From assembly GCF_039537265.1 (NCBI RefSeq), contig NZ_BAABAE010000003.1, positions 1,178,001 through 1,242,000 of the forward strand: a DNA stretch of 64,000 nt. Direction: 5' to 3'. A program made the position numbers and the translations under genes. Shown here in pieces: positions 7,846-15,667 of the stretch; position 1 is the stretch's first letter, and the number at the start of each line of letters is the position of its first letter. Origin of the DNA: Terrimesophilobacter bigeumensis. GTDB lineage: Bacteria > Actinomycetota > Actinomycetes > Actinomycetales > Microbacteriaceae. The notes below the pieces were generated by a model. It had not been told where the DNA came from. It did not search any database and was given only the letters and a program-made list of their open reading frames with translations.

Positions 7846-9108
7846 TCAATCACAATTGGGGCTCTGCGTCTCCCGGCACCACTGCTGCAGTTGCTTCACC
7901 GCCGCATTGTGCTCGGCGAACGTCGTCGAGAACACCGTCTCCCCGGTGTCCAGGTTGACCGGCACGAAGTAGAACCACGGTCCGTCCGCCGGATGCAGGG
8001 CCGCATCGATTGCCAGATCGCCGGCAGCGCCGATTGGGCCGATCGGCAGCCCGGGGTTCGCGTAGGTGTTGTAGGGGTTGGAGGTGTCCGCGCGCTCGGC
8101 GGGGGTCGTCCAGACCGTGTGCGTCCGGCCGGTTCCATAGGAGACGGTCGCATCCGACTCGAGATGCCAGTCGTTCTCCAGCCGGTTGGTGAACACGCGC
8201 GAGACCTTGTAGAAGTCCTCGGTGTCGCGCCCGGCCTCGCGCTGGATGAGCGCCGCCAGCGTGAGCACACGATGACGATCTGCCGGCGCAACACCCGCCG
8301 CATCGAGTGACTGGAAGGTGCGGTCGACGAGGGTCTGGATGACGGCGCGTGCATCGACGCCCGGGTCGAACCGATAGGTTGCCGGGAACAGGTAACCTTC
8401 GAGGCTCGGAGCTTCGGCGGACACACCGTAACTCGTCGGGTCCTTCGCCGCCTTGACGAAGTCCTCGACCGGGAGGTCGGTCGCGGTGCTCAGGATGTCG
8501 AACACCTGGTCGATGCTCTTACCCTCGGGAATGAGCGCGGTGTGCTCCACACGGTTCGCCGGGTCCTGCAGCGCGTCGAGCGCGGCCTGCGAACTCATCT
8601 TCTCGGCGAGCACGTAGTAGCCGGGGAAGAACGACACCGCCGGATCCTGGGCGAGCAACAGTGTGTAGAAGGTCTCGAAGTTCTTGATGACCCCGGCGTC
8701 GAGCAGGGCGTTGGTGACTTCGACGCCCGTATCGCCGCTGACGATCACGATCGTGGCCTCACCGCTTCCCTCGCCCACGTAGTCGGGTGGAGGCAGCTCC
8801 CAGCCGAGCACCTTGCGCACCTGGTCCTCGTAGTTGAGCCAGACATATCCCGCTGCGCCGGCCGCGAGCCCCAGTACGACCACGATCGCGACGACCCAGG
8901 CGACCCAGCGACGACGCTTCCCGGGCTGCCGGGGGTCGCGTGGGGGCCTGGGCGGTTTCGACCCGCCCGATGATGGCTTCGCCTGCCGCGACTGTGCTTC
9001 GCGTGCCTCCCGGCGCGACTGCGGTGCCTGCCCCGTTTCGGCCTGCAGGGCGGGCTGTGCGCCGGGCTGCGAGGAGAAGATGTCGTCCCAGCGGGTTTCC
9101 TCTGCCAC
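7846..9108 (-). CDS. mltG: Endolytic transglycosylase MltG
   Basis: MltG cuts nascent peptidoglycan glycan strands next to the membrane and is thought to set chain length. The 420-residue protein has a cytoplasmic, Arg/Pro-rich N-terminus of about 66 residues, one TM segment (about 68-91), a LysM-like region and the YceG domain. The catalytic glutamate is in ALIQREAG (Glu291). YNTYANPGLPIGPI near the C-terminus is a family signature. It lies 5 bp downstream of ruvX, in the same run as alaS. Confidence 0.96.
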   Translation of the reverse strand: MAEETRWDDIFSSQPGAQPALQAETGQAPQSRREAREAQSRQAKPSSGGSKPPRPPRDPRQPGKRRRWVAWVVAIVVVLGLAAGAAGYVWLNYEDQVRKVLGWELPPPDYVGEGSGEATIVIVSGDTGVEVTNALLDAGVIKNFETFYTLLLAQDPAVSFFPGYYVLAEKMSSQAALDALQDPANRVEHTALIPEGKSIDQVFDILSTATDLPVEDFVKAAKDPTSYGVSAEAPSLEGYLFPATYRFDPGVDARAVIQTLVDRTFQSLDAAGVAPADRHRVLTLAALIQREAGRDTEDFYKVSRVFTNRLENDWHLESDATVSYGTGRTHTVWTTPAERADTSNPYNTYANPGLPIGPIGAAGDLAIDAALHPADGPWFYFVPVNLDTGETVFSTTFAEHNAAVKQLQQWCRETQSPNCD

Positions 9109-9113
9109 GGTGA

Positions 9114-9578
9114 CTATCCTTCGTCCTGGATGATGAGCTCCCCCGGGGGCTTCCCGCTCGACCGCTCGGTCTCGAGGGCATTCTGCAGAATTATAGTGGC
9201 CGCGACTTGGTCGATGACCGGACGGGAACTGCGGATATCCTTCCCCGTCGACTGAAGGGAACGCTGCGCAGCGACCGTCGAGAGTCGCTCATCCACGAGC
9301 CGGACGGCAAGCCCGGATGCCGCCGCAAGTCGCCCGGCGAACCCGCGGGCATCCTCGGTCGACGAAGTCTGCGCACCGGTGAGCGAGAGCGGAAGACCCA
9401 CCACGAACTCGAGCGCATCGTGCTCGCGGGCGAGACGAGCGAGTTCGGCAAGGTCCCCCGCACCTCGTTTCACGGTCACCACGGGGATCACGAGGAGCCC
9501 TTCGACGTCGCTCCGGGCGACACCGACGCGCGCCCGCCCGACATCGACGCCGATGCGGACCCCGGCGCGAAGGGTCAC
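9114..9578 (-). CDS. ruvX: Pre-16S rRNA nuclease RuvX (YqgF family)
   Basis: YqgF/RuvX has an RNase H-like fold and is implicated in 16S rRNA 5'-end maturation. The 154-residue protein has the first acidic residue in GVDVGRARVGVA (Asp12) and the family DERLST segment, with a further Asp in IDQVAA. It overlaps the alaS stop by 4 bp and precedes mltG, the conserved actinobacterial order. The older annotation as a Holliday junction resolvase is less likely. Confidence 0.93.
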   Translation of the reverse strand: MTLRAGVRIGVDVGRARVGVARSDVEGLLVIPVVTVKRGAGDLAELARLAREHDALEFVVGLPLSLTGAQTSSTEDARGFAGRLAAASGLAVRLVDERLSTVAAQRSLQSTGKDIRSSRPVIDQVAATIILQNALETERSSGKPPGELIIQDEG

Positions 9579-12247
9579 GCCGGAAGCGCCTTCGCGATGG
9601 CCTCGAGCGCCGCACCGATGGCCGCGGAGTCGGTGCCGCCGCCCTGGGCGAGGTCGTCCTTGCCTCCCCCGCCTCCGCCGAGGATGCCTGCGGCGAGCTT
9701 CGAGAGCTCCCCCGCCCTGACCCCCAGGGAGCGGGCGCCCTCGTTCGTGGCGACGATCACGACGGGCTTCGCCGGCCCGCCGCCGGAGGCGACCTCCGCC
9801 GCAAGGGCGACCAGGCCCGCCTCGAGCCCGAGCCTGCTGCGCACCGTCGTTGCGAGCGTGCGCACGTCATCCGCTGATCCGACGGTACCGAGGTTCTCGA
9901 CGACACGCGTGAGCCCGCCCGCCCGCTGCGCGGAGTCGATGAGGGCGGGGACGCGCTGGGCGAGCGCCGCGGACTGGAACTCGGCGATCTTCTTCTCGGC
10001 CGCCTTGAGGCTCGCCATGAGGTCGGCGATACGCTCGGGCAGCTGCTCCCTCGGCGTCTTGAGATTCGCGCTCAGCTGCGACACGATCGTGCGTTCGAGC
10101 GCGAGGTCCCTGAAGCCCTCGAGGCCGACGAGCGACTCGATCCGGCGATTGCTGGATCCCACCGAGGCCTCGCTCACGAGGTTGATGAGCCCGATCTCGG
10201 AACTGCGGGACACATGCGTTCCCGCGCACAGCTCGCGCGACCACGGTCCGCCGATGTCGACGACACGCACCGTCTCGCCGTACTTCTCCCCGAAGAGCGC
10301 CATGGCGCCGAGCGCCTTGGCCTCGGCGAGCGGCATGACCCGCGTCTCGACCTCGAGGTTGTTGCGGATGGCGTTGTTCGAGAGCTCCTCGATCTCCGTC
10401 CGCGTCGCGGGCGAGAGCGCCTGGTTCCAGTTGAAGTCGAGCCGCATGTAGCCCGCCTTGTTGTAGGAGCCGGCCTGGTGAGCCTGCGGGCCGAGCACCT
10501 CGCGCAGCGCAGCGTGGATGACATGGGTCGCCGAGTGCGCCTGCGTCGCGCCCCGGCGCCACTGCGGGTCGACGATGCTCGTCGCGGCATCCCCGACACC
10601 GACCTCGCCGCCGGTGACCTCGACCTTGTGGCTGATGAGCCCCTTCACCGGACGCTGCACGTCGAGGACCTCGAGCTCGAAGTCCGCGCCGACGATACGG
10701 CCGGCGTCGGCCTCCTGGCCTCCGGACTCCGCGTAGAGCGAGGTCTCGGCGAGGATGACATCGGCGATGTCGCCGACACCCGCCCGCTGCACGGACTCCC
10801 CGCCGACGATGATCCCGAGCACCGTGCTGTCGGTCTCGAGGAACTCGTAGCCGGTGAAGACCGTCTCGCCCTTCGCGCGGAAGTCGCTGTACACCGACAG
10901 GTCGGCGAGCAGGGTCTTCTTGGCCCGCGCATCCGCCTTCGCCCGGTTGCGCTGCTCGGCCATCAGCGTGTCGAACGCCGAGCGATCGACACTGAGGCCT
11001 GCCTCCTCGGCCATCTCCACGGTCAGGTCGATGGGGAATCCGAAGGTGTCGTGCAGCTGGAATGCGACATCGCCCTCGAGCTGCCTGCTGCCGGACTTCC
11101 GAACCTTCTCGACCGCGACATCCAGGATGCTCGTTCCGCTCTCCAGGGTCTTCAGGAAGGTCTCCTCCTCGCCGTAGGCGAGACGACCGATGCGCGCGTA
11201 GTCGGCCTCGACCTCCGGGTAGGCGGCCTTCATGGCGTCGCGGGAGGCGGGGAAGAGCTCGGGGAATGTCGCGGCATCCACGCCCAGCAGACGCATGGCG
11301 CGCACGCTGCGACGCAGCAGGCGGCGCAGGATGTAGCCACGGCCCTCGTTGGACGGCGTGACCCCGTCGGCCATGAGCATGAGCGAGGAGCGCACGTGGT
11401 CGGCCACGACCCGCATCCGCACGTCGTCATCGTGGTCGGCGCCGTAGCGGCGACCGGAGAGCTCTGCAGCCCGATCCAGCACGGGGCGGACCTGGTCGAT
11501 CTCGTACATGTTCTCGACGCCCTGCTTGAGGAACGCGACGCGCTCGAGCCCCATGCCGGTGTCGATGTTCTTTCTGGGCAGCTCGCCGAGAATCTCGAAG
11601 TCGTTCTTGCTGCGCCCCTCGCCGCGCAGGTACTGCATGAACACGAGGTTCCAGATCTCGACGTAGCGGTCGTCGTCGGTCGCCGGCCCCCCGTCGGCAC
11701 CGTACGCCGGTCCGCGGTCGAAGAAGATCTCCGAGCAGGGCCCCGCCGGTCCGGGCAGCCCCGTCGACCAGTAGTTGGTGTCCATGCCGAGGCGCTGGAT
11801 GCGCTCATCCGGGAGCCCGGCGGTCTTCTTCCAGAACCGGAAGGCGTCGTCGTCCTCCTCGTAGATCGTGACCCAGAGGTCGTCCGGCGAGAAGCCGTAG
11901 CCGCCGTCCTGCTCCGAGTTCGTCAGCAGCTCCCAGGCGTATTCGATCGCCTGGTCCTTGAAGTAGTCGCCGAACGAGAAGTTCCCGTTCATCTGGAAGA
12001 ACGTCCCGTGGCGGGGGGTCTTCCCGACCTCCTCGATGTCGAGGGTGCGAATGCACTTCTGAACGCTCGTCGCGCGCGGGTACGGAGCGGGGACCAGCCC
12101 GGTCAGGTACGGGATGAACGGAACCATCCCCGCGACGGTGAAGAGCAGCGTCGGATCGTCGCTCACGAGCGACGCCGACGGCACGACCGTATGGCCGCGG
12201 TCGGCGAAGAAGTCGAGCCAGCGGCGACGGATCTCAGCGGTCTGCAC
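9575..12247 (-). CDS. alaS: Alanyl-tRNA synthetase
   Basis: Charges tRNA-Ala and edits mischarged Ser/Gly. I placed the start at GTG 12247, where the protein (890 residues) begins with the class II N-terminus QTAEIRRRWLDFFADRGH; an in-frame extension upstream runs through another gene. The editing domain has HSATHVIHAAL and CAGTHVS zinc ligands, and the C-Ala tail ends with a Gly-rich GGGGGGKDDLAQGGG loop. It lies 14 bp downstream of a small membrane-protein gene and overlaps ruvX. Confidence 0.97.
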   Translation of the reverse strand: MQTAEIRRRWLDFFADRGHTVVPSASLVSDDPTLLFTVAGMVPFIPYLTGLVPAPYPRATSVQKCIRTLDIEEVGKTPRHGTFFQMNGNFSFGDYFKDQAIEYAWELLTNSEQDGGYGFSPDDLWVTIYEEDDDAFRFWKKTAGLPDERIQRLGMDTNYWSTGLPGPAGPCSEIFFDRGPAYGADGGPATDDDRYVEIWNLVFMQYLRGEGRSKNDFEILGELPRKNIDTGMGLERVAFLKQGVENMYEIDQVRPVLDRAAELSGRRYGADHDDDVRMRVVADHVRSSLMLMADGVTPSNEGRGYILRRLLRRSVRAMRLLGVDAATFPELFPASRDAMKAAYPEVEADYARIGRLAYGEEETFLKTLESGTSILDVAVEKVRKSGSRQLEGDVAFQLHDTFGFPIDLTVEMAEEAGLSVDRSAFDTLMAEQRNRAKADARAKKTLLADLSVYSDFRAKGETVFTGYEFLETDSTVLGIIVGGESVQRAGVGDIADVILAETSLYAESGGQEADAGRIVGADFELEVLDVQRPVKGLISHKVEVTGGEVGVGDAATSIVDPQWRRGATQAHSATHVIHAALREVLGPQAHQAGSYNKAGYMRLDFNWNQALSPATRTEIEELSNNAIRNNLEVETRVMPLAEAKALGAMALFGEKYGETVRVVDIGGPWSRELCAGTHVSRSSEIGLINLVSEASVGSSNRRIESLVGLEGFRDLALERTIVSQLSANLKTPREQLPERIADLMASLKAAEKKIAEFQSAALAQRVPALIDSAQRAGGLTRVVENLGTVGSADDVRTLATTVRSRLGLEAGLVALAAEVASGGGPAKPVVIVATNEGARSLGVRAGELSKLAAGILGGGGGGKDDLAQGGGTDSAAIGAALEAIAKALPA

Positions 12248-12261
12248 TGTGTGTTCTGGAT

Positions 12262-12486
12262 CTACTGCCGCTTGGCGAAGTCGGCGATCGCGTCCTCGGC
12301 GTCGGCGACGGCCGCGCGAAGCTCGGCCTCGCGCGCCTTGTAGCCGTCGACGACGGCACTGCCGAACTCGCGCGCCTTCGAATCGACGTCCTCGAAGAAC
12401 CGACGGCCTTCCGGCGTCTTGTTGAGCTGGTGCGCGGCGACGAATCCGACGCCGACCCCGACGATCAACCACAGTAATCTGCTCAT
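12262..12486 (-). CDS. Small single-pass membrane protein (DUF6167/YtxH-like)
   Basis: A 74-residue protein with an N-terminal TM segment (residues 3-18) and a charged helical tail. It resembles the small proteins (DUF6167-like) found just upstream of alaS across actinobacteria; function is unknown. ATG 12486 has a clear AAGGAG Shine-Dalgarno 8 nt upstream. It is cotranscribed with alaS. In related genomes a DUF948 membrane gene commonly sits between this gene and rpsD; none is seen here, and an accessory cassette occupies the space. Confidence 0.75.
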   Translation of the reverse strand: MSRLLWLIVGVGVGFVAAHQLNKTPEGRRFFEDVDSKAREFGSAVVDGYKAREAELRAAVADAEDAIADFAKRQ

Positions 12487-12536
12487 CGCGCTACTCCTTA
12501 GGTCTGTGCGGCGCTGAACATCAAGCTTACTGAGCG

Positions 12537-12749
12537 CTAGGCCAGGTCGACGAACACCGAGGTCGCACAGGCCGTGAAGACCAGGATCAGGACCGCCAAC
12601 GGCGCGAACGAGGCGGCCAGTTGACGGCGGATTCTCAGGGAGGCCTTGCCGGAGGCGGCCAGGGAGAGGACCTCGATCTCTTCCGGAAGCAGCCCGAAGA
12701 GTTCGGATGACCTTCCGGCCGAGCCGCTCTCGTCTTCTAATACAGACAT
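12537..12749 (-). CDS. 70-residue C-terminally anchored membrane protein, unknown function
   Basis: The ORF starts at ATG 12749, within the 3' end of the ICMT-family gene (13-bp overlap). Residues 1-45 are soluble, with an acidic start and PEEIEVLSLAASGKASLRIR. Residues 47-68 form one hydrophobic segment with the only Cys, and the protein ends in DLA. No family is recognised. Its position as the third gene of the minus arm suggests it belongs to the cassette, perhaps as an accessory or immunity protein; that role is a guess. Confidence 0.6.
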   Translation of the reverse strand: MSVLEDESGSAGRSSELFGLLPEEIEVLSLAASGKASLRIRRQLAASFAPLAVLILVFTACATSVFVDLA

Positions 12750-13306
12750 GGCAGCAGCCTCCAGCGCACGCGCCGGCGGTAGTCCTCGTACTCGTCGCCG
12801 AACTCCGAGACGAGGAGCTTCTCCTCCCCCGCGAGCCGTGCCGCCGTGAGGAGGACGACCGGAAGGGAACCGATGAGGGCTGCGTAAGGCGAGAGCATCA
12901 TCCCCATCCCGATGAACTGCAGCAGTAATCCGAGGTAACCGGGATGCCGCACCCAGCGGTACGGACCGGCCGTGCACAGGTAGTGAGAGGCTCGCTGCGC
13001 CTGCGGTGTCAGCGTGTACCGCCGTCCCAGCACGCGCATCGCCCAGCCCCTCACGGCGAGGCCCAGGATCGCCGCGGCCGCGCCGACGACGACGAGCGGT
13101 GCCGATGGACCCCACCCGGGCAGGAGCTGGGCGATGAGGGGAACTCCCAGGCTCAGGGCGAACCCGAGTTTCATGGCGCGATCCATCGCTCGCGCCGAGT
13201 CCGTCGGGTCGTACTGGGTGCGATTCGCGTACGCGACTTCGAGCGCGACACCGAGGGAACCGGCGGTCGCCCAGGCGACCGCGACACCCGCCCCGGCGCT
13301 AAGCAC
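12737..13306 (-). CDS. ICMT-family (isoprenylcysteine carboxyl methyltransferase-like) membrane methyltransferase
   Basis: A 189-residue protein with several hydrophobic segments. Its C-terminus carries the family pattern: GPYRWVRHPGYLGLLL (about 118-133), then EEKLLVSEFGDEYEDYRRRV and RWRLLP. Such proteins use SAM to methylate a carboxylate or a lipid at the membrane. Bacterial substrates are mostly unknown. It overlaps the upstream two-TM gene by 8 bp and the downstream 70-residue gene by 13 bp. The neighbouring 67-residue peptide ends in Cys, so C-terminal methyl-esterification is a testable idea but not shown. Confidence 0.85.
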   Translation of the reverse strand: MLSAGAGVAVAWATAGSLGVALEVAYANRTQYDPTDSARAMDRAMKLGFALSLGVPLIAQLLPGWGPSAPLVVVGAAAAILGLAVRGWAMRVLGRRYTLTPQAQRASHYLCTAGPYRWVRHPGYLGLLLQFIGMGMMLSPYAALIGSLPVVLLTAARLAGEEKLLVSEFGDEYEDYRRRVRWRLLPCLY

Positions 13307-13631
13307 GAGCCTTCACGAACCGCAGAACACCCGGAAGAGCGCAGCCGATGCCGATCACGGCCGGCACCACGAGGAACAGCAGGGCGCCGGGAAAGAGGTG
13401 CACTCCGAATCGACCGGCATTCTTGAATCCCTCCATGACCGGCAGGCCCAGGAGCTCCTTCGGAAAGACCCCGTCGCCGACCGACGCCCTCGCCTCGGTC
13501 GACGCGCTCACGAACAGGAATCCGAAGAGGACGATCGAGACCACGAAGACCGCGATCGTGACGATCGTGGAGACGACGAACAATCGGCGGGCGTGCGTCG
13601 GAGTGGGTTCCATTGTTTCCTTGCCTTTCAT
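13299..13631 (-). CDS. Two-TM small membrane protein, unknown function
   Basis: A 110-residue protein with TM segments at about 17-42 and 82-102 and a loop between them. No family is recognised. ATG 13631 has a strong GAGGA Shine-Dalgarno; an in-frame ATG at 13613 (MEPTPTHARR) also has an upstream AAGGA and would remove six residues. It is the first gene of the minus arm, divergent from the 67-residue peptide gene, and shares the 138-bp intergenic region containing direct repeats. Confidence 0.65.
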   Translation of the reverse strand: MKGKETMEPTPTHARRLFVVSTIVTIAVFVVSIVLFGFLFVSASTEARASVGDGVFPKELLGLPVMEGFKNAGRFGVHLFPGALLFLVVPAVIGIGCALPGVLRFVKARA

Positions 13632-13689
13632 ATCTCTTCCTCATCTGCCCTTGCGCGTGGCCCGGATGCTCCACTAACGTCAGGGGCGT

Positions 13690-13716
13690 TGATAAATCAT
13701 GCCCGATAAATCATGC
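13690..13716. promoter_or_regulatory. Direct repeats in the divergent promoter region of the cassette
   Basis: GATAAATCATGC occurs at 13691-13702 and again at 13705-13716, a 14-bp period. Each copy contains a small palindrome (TGATAAATCA or CGATAAATCA). The pair lies between the two divergent arms, a natural operator position. The core is similar to the palindrome beside the XRE gene (52771-52792, TGATGAATCAGGC). The regulator is not known. Confidence 0.55.
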
Positions 13717-13769
13717 AGCACCAGCCTTGCGTCGATTGCTCGAGCTTGTCAAGCAAAGGAGAAGGTTAG

Positions 13770-13973
13770 ATGTCATCTGCAGCATTCGTCCCCGCGATCA
13801 TGACCTCCGACGGTCTGGATGAGACGCAGGCAGAGGTGGCCATTGCCGCCCTGGTAGCCGCGTTCCTCGGCCTCGCTCTCGCCGTCGTGATCTACATCTG
13901 TTCCGTCTGTCAGGCGCGCTCCTTCCAGGCGTGCGTCGATGCGGTCATCAGCTATTGGACCACCGGCTGCTGA
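13770..13973 (+). CDS. 67-residue Cys-rich membrane peptide, candidate RiPP precursor
   Basis: The peptide has a polar/acidic N-terminus (residues 1-22, including SDGLDETQAE), one strongly hydrophobic helix (23-43), then a short tail with Cys44, Cys47, Cys55 and the C-terminal residue Cys67. A good AAAGGAG Shine-Dalgarno lies 8 nt before ATG 13770. The leader/TM/Cys-tail layout followed directly by a PqqD-domain M50 protease and an ABC exporter suggests a precursor cut in or near the membrane. The UGA stop is in the same frame as the next gene, 15 nt upstream of its GTG. No homologous family is recognised. Confidence 0.7.
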   Translation: MSSAAFVPAIMTSDGLDETQAEVAIAALVAAFLGLALAVVIYICSVCQARSFQACVDAVISYWTTGC

Positions 13974-13988
13974 CGTCTCTGCAGCGCA

Positions 13989-14930
13989 GTGGGACAGCTA
14001 CTGGAGAGCGCCATCGTTCGCCTTGCCCCCGGGGTCATCGCGGAGACCGACGGGCTGCGGGACGGCGACGGCCACAGCTACCCGGTCAACGCGGCCGGCG
14101 CCGTCATCGGCCGGCTCGCGTCACGTCCGGTGGAGATCAGGGCGATCGTCGCCCGGCTCTCGACCACGCTCGGACAGCCCGTCCAAACGCTCGAGCCTCC
14201 GATCGTCCGATACCTGTTGGATCTCAATGAGCGCGGGCTCGTCTCGATCCATCAGTCGTTCGCCCGCGAACTGATCGAGCTCCTGGCCCGTCTCCCGCTC
14301 GGCCTCGTGACGCGCATGAGAGACCGGATGCCGCCGGCATCCGGCGGACGCATCTCGCGCCGGTACGCGCCGACGATCGCCAATGTCGTCCGCGGTTGCC
14401 TCGAGGGGCATCAGGCGTCGATGTGGTCGCTGCTCGTCCTGGTCGTCCTGGCCGGGACGGGCAGCGTTCTGCTCGACAGGACACCGGGTATCGGTCCCGT
14501 GACGCCACTGCGGGCCATCCTCCTCGCGCTCTCCTTCTTCGCCCTCCTGCACTGGACATCCATCCTGGTGCACGAACTGGGACACCTTCTGGTCGCTCGC
14601 GCCACAGGCAGCTCGATCCGGACGGTCTACGTTCGATCGAGTGCGATGGGGATCTCGTTCCGGGCCGGGTCGAGACGGGCTGCTCTCCTGGTCCTGGCCT
14701 CGGGGGCGATCGCCTCCCTCGCCTACCTCCTGCTCGTCCTGGTCCTGATCATGAGCATCCCCGACGCACTGTGGGGTCGAGCCGGCATCGATCAGCTGCG
14801 GCTGTCGATCTACGTCGCGATCGGCGCTCTCGCCCTGGCCCAGCTGGCCTGCTTCACCCCGATCACCCGGGACGGGAGGGAACTCCTCCGTTCGCTGCGG
14901 TCGGAGCCGCACGAAGGGCCGGCCCAGTGA
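13989..14930 (+). CDS. PqqD-like (RRE) domain fused to M50 site-2-type metalloprotease
   Basis: 313 residues. Residues about 8-88 look like a PqqD/RiPP-recognition winged helix: an initial strand, YPVNAAGAVIGRL, a helix, then VRYLLDLNERGLVSI. Four to five TM segments follow (about 144-163, 174-205, 231-256, 273-290). The zinc motif HELGH is at 195-199, and a third ligand is likely Asp295 in FTPITRDGREL, the M50 P-x3-DG pattern. The start is GTG 13989, with no Shine-Dalgarno and in the same frame as the precursor stop, so reinitiation or coupling is likely. It probably binds and cleaves the upstream peptide. Confidence 0.85.
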   Translation: MGQLLESAIVRLAPGVIAETDGLRDGDGHSYPVNAAGAVIGRLASRPVEIRAIVARLSTTLGQPVQTLEPPIVRYLLDLNERGLVSIHQSFARELIELLARLPLGLVTRMRDRMPPASGGRISRRYAPTIANVVRGCLEGHQASMWSLLVLVVLAGTGSVLLDRTPGIGPVTPLRAILLALSFFALLHWTSILVHELGHLLVARATGSSIRTVYVRSSAMGISFRAGSRRAALLVLASGAIASLAYLLLVLVLIMSIPDALWGRAGIDQLRLSIYVAIGALALAQLACFTPITRDGRELLRSLRSEPHEGPAQ

Positions 14931-15667
14931 GCCTGACGGTGGTCGACCTGACCGTCGAGTACGCGGAGTTCAGGCTCGGCCCCGTCGATGTCTCCCTCGA
15001 GCCGGGCGAACTGCTGGCCCTGCTGGGTACGAACGGATCGGGGAAGAGCACCCTCCTGCGTGCCCTTCTCGGCCTCCAGGGAACCACGGGCGGCGGCGCG
15101 TTCTGGAACGGCGAGCCGCTCAGCCCCCGCACCCGGCTCAGCGTCTCGCAGGTCGGGTACGTCAGCGATTCGAGTCACGACCTGCTCCCCGAGTTCACCG
15201 CGCTCGAGTACTGGCAGTACTGCCTCCTCGCGTTCGAGAAGGCGCGAGGCCGACGGATGCCCGAGGCGCTGGATCGGGCGCGGGGCCTGGCCGATGCGCT
15301 CGACTTTCCGGCGACGAAGCGCGTTCCGCTCGCGGGCCTCAGCCTGGGCACGGCGCGCAAGGCCCAGATCATCGCCGCCCTCATGACCTCCCCGCGGTTG
15401 ATTCTCCTGGACGAGCCATTCCTCGGACTCGACTTCCTCTCGGCCCGTGCGCTCGAATCCGTTCTGGGCCAGTCCCGCGACGAAGGAGCCGCGATCATCG
15501 TCTCCAACCACGATCTCGACCTGGCGTCCCGGCTGGCCGACTCGGTGGTCCTCCTCCACCGCGGGCGCCAGCTGATCGGCCAATCGGTGTCGTCGCTGGG
15601 CGGGCATGAACGGCTCGAACCGGCGATCGTGTCGGCCCTCGAGGCGGCCCGAGCGGAGTCGGGATGA
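14927..15667 (+). CDS. ABC transporter ATP-binding protein
   Basis: 246 residues from GTG 14927, which overlaps the protease stop (GTGA). Walker A is GTNGSGKS (34-41), the Q-loop region is SVSQVGYVSD, the signature is the degenerate LSLGTARK, Walker B is LILLDEP (about 156-162) with a D-loop GLD, and the switch His is in VSNHD. It pairs with the permease next to it. The cytoplasmic ATPase would energise export of the processed peptide or confer self-resistance. A longer upstream frame inside the protease gene is spurious. Confidence 0.93.
   Translation: MSLTVVDLTVEYAEFRLGPVDVSLEPGELLALLGTNGSGKSTLLRALLGLQGTTGGGAFWNGEPLSPRTRLSVSQVGYVSDSSHDLLPEFTALEYWQYCLLAFEKARGRRMPEALDRARGLADALDFPATKRVPLAGLSLGTARKAQIIAALMTSPRLILLDEPFLGLDFLSARALESVLGQSRDEGAAIIVSNHDLDLASRLADSVVLLHRGRQLIGQSVSSLGGHERLEPAIVSALEAARAESG

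Noticed and set aside
10214..12343. 709-codon plus-strand open frame across alaS
   Set aside because: Antisense shadow of alaS: high GC suppresses stops in this frame. The minus strand has a full class II synthetase and the plus translation is Arg/Gly/Val-rich with no family motif.
13770..13973. Calling the small peptide a linaridin or lanthipeptide
   Set aside because: A terminal Cys recalls linaridins, but no decarboxylase, dehydratase or cyclase gene of those classes is present. Kept as unclassified.
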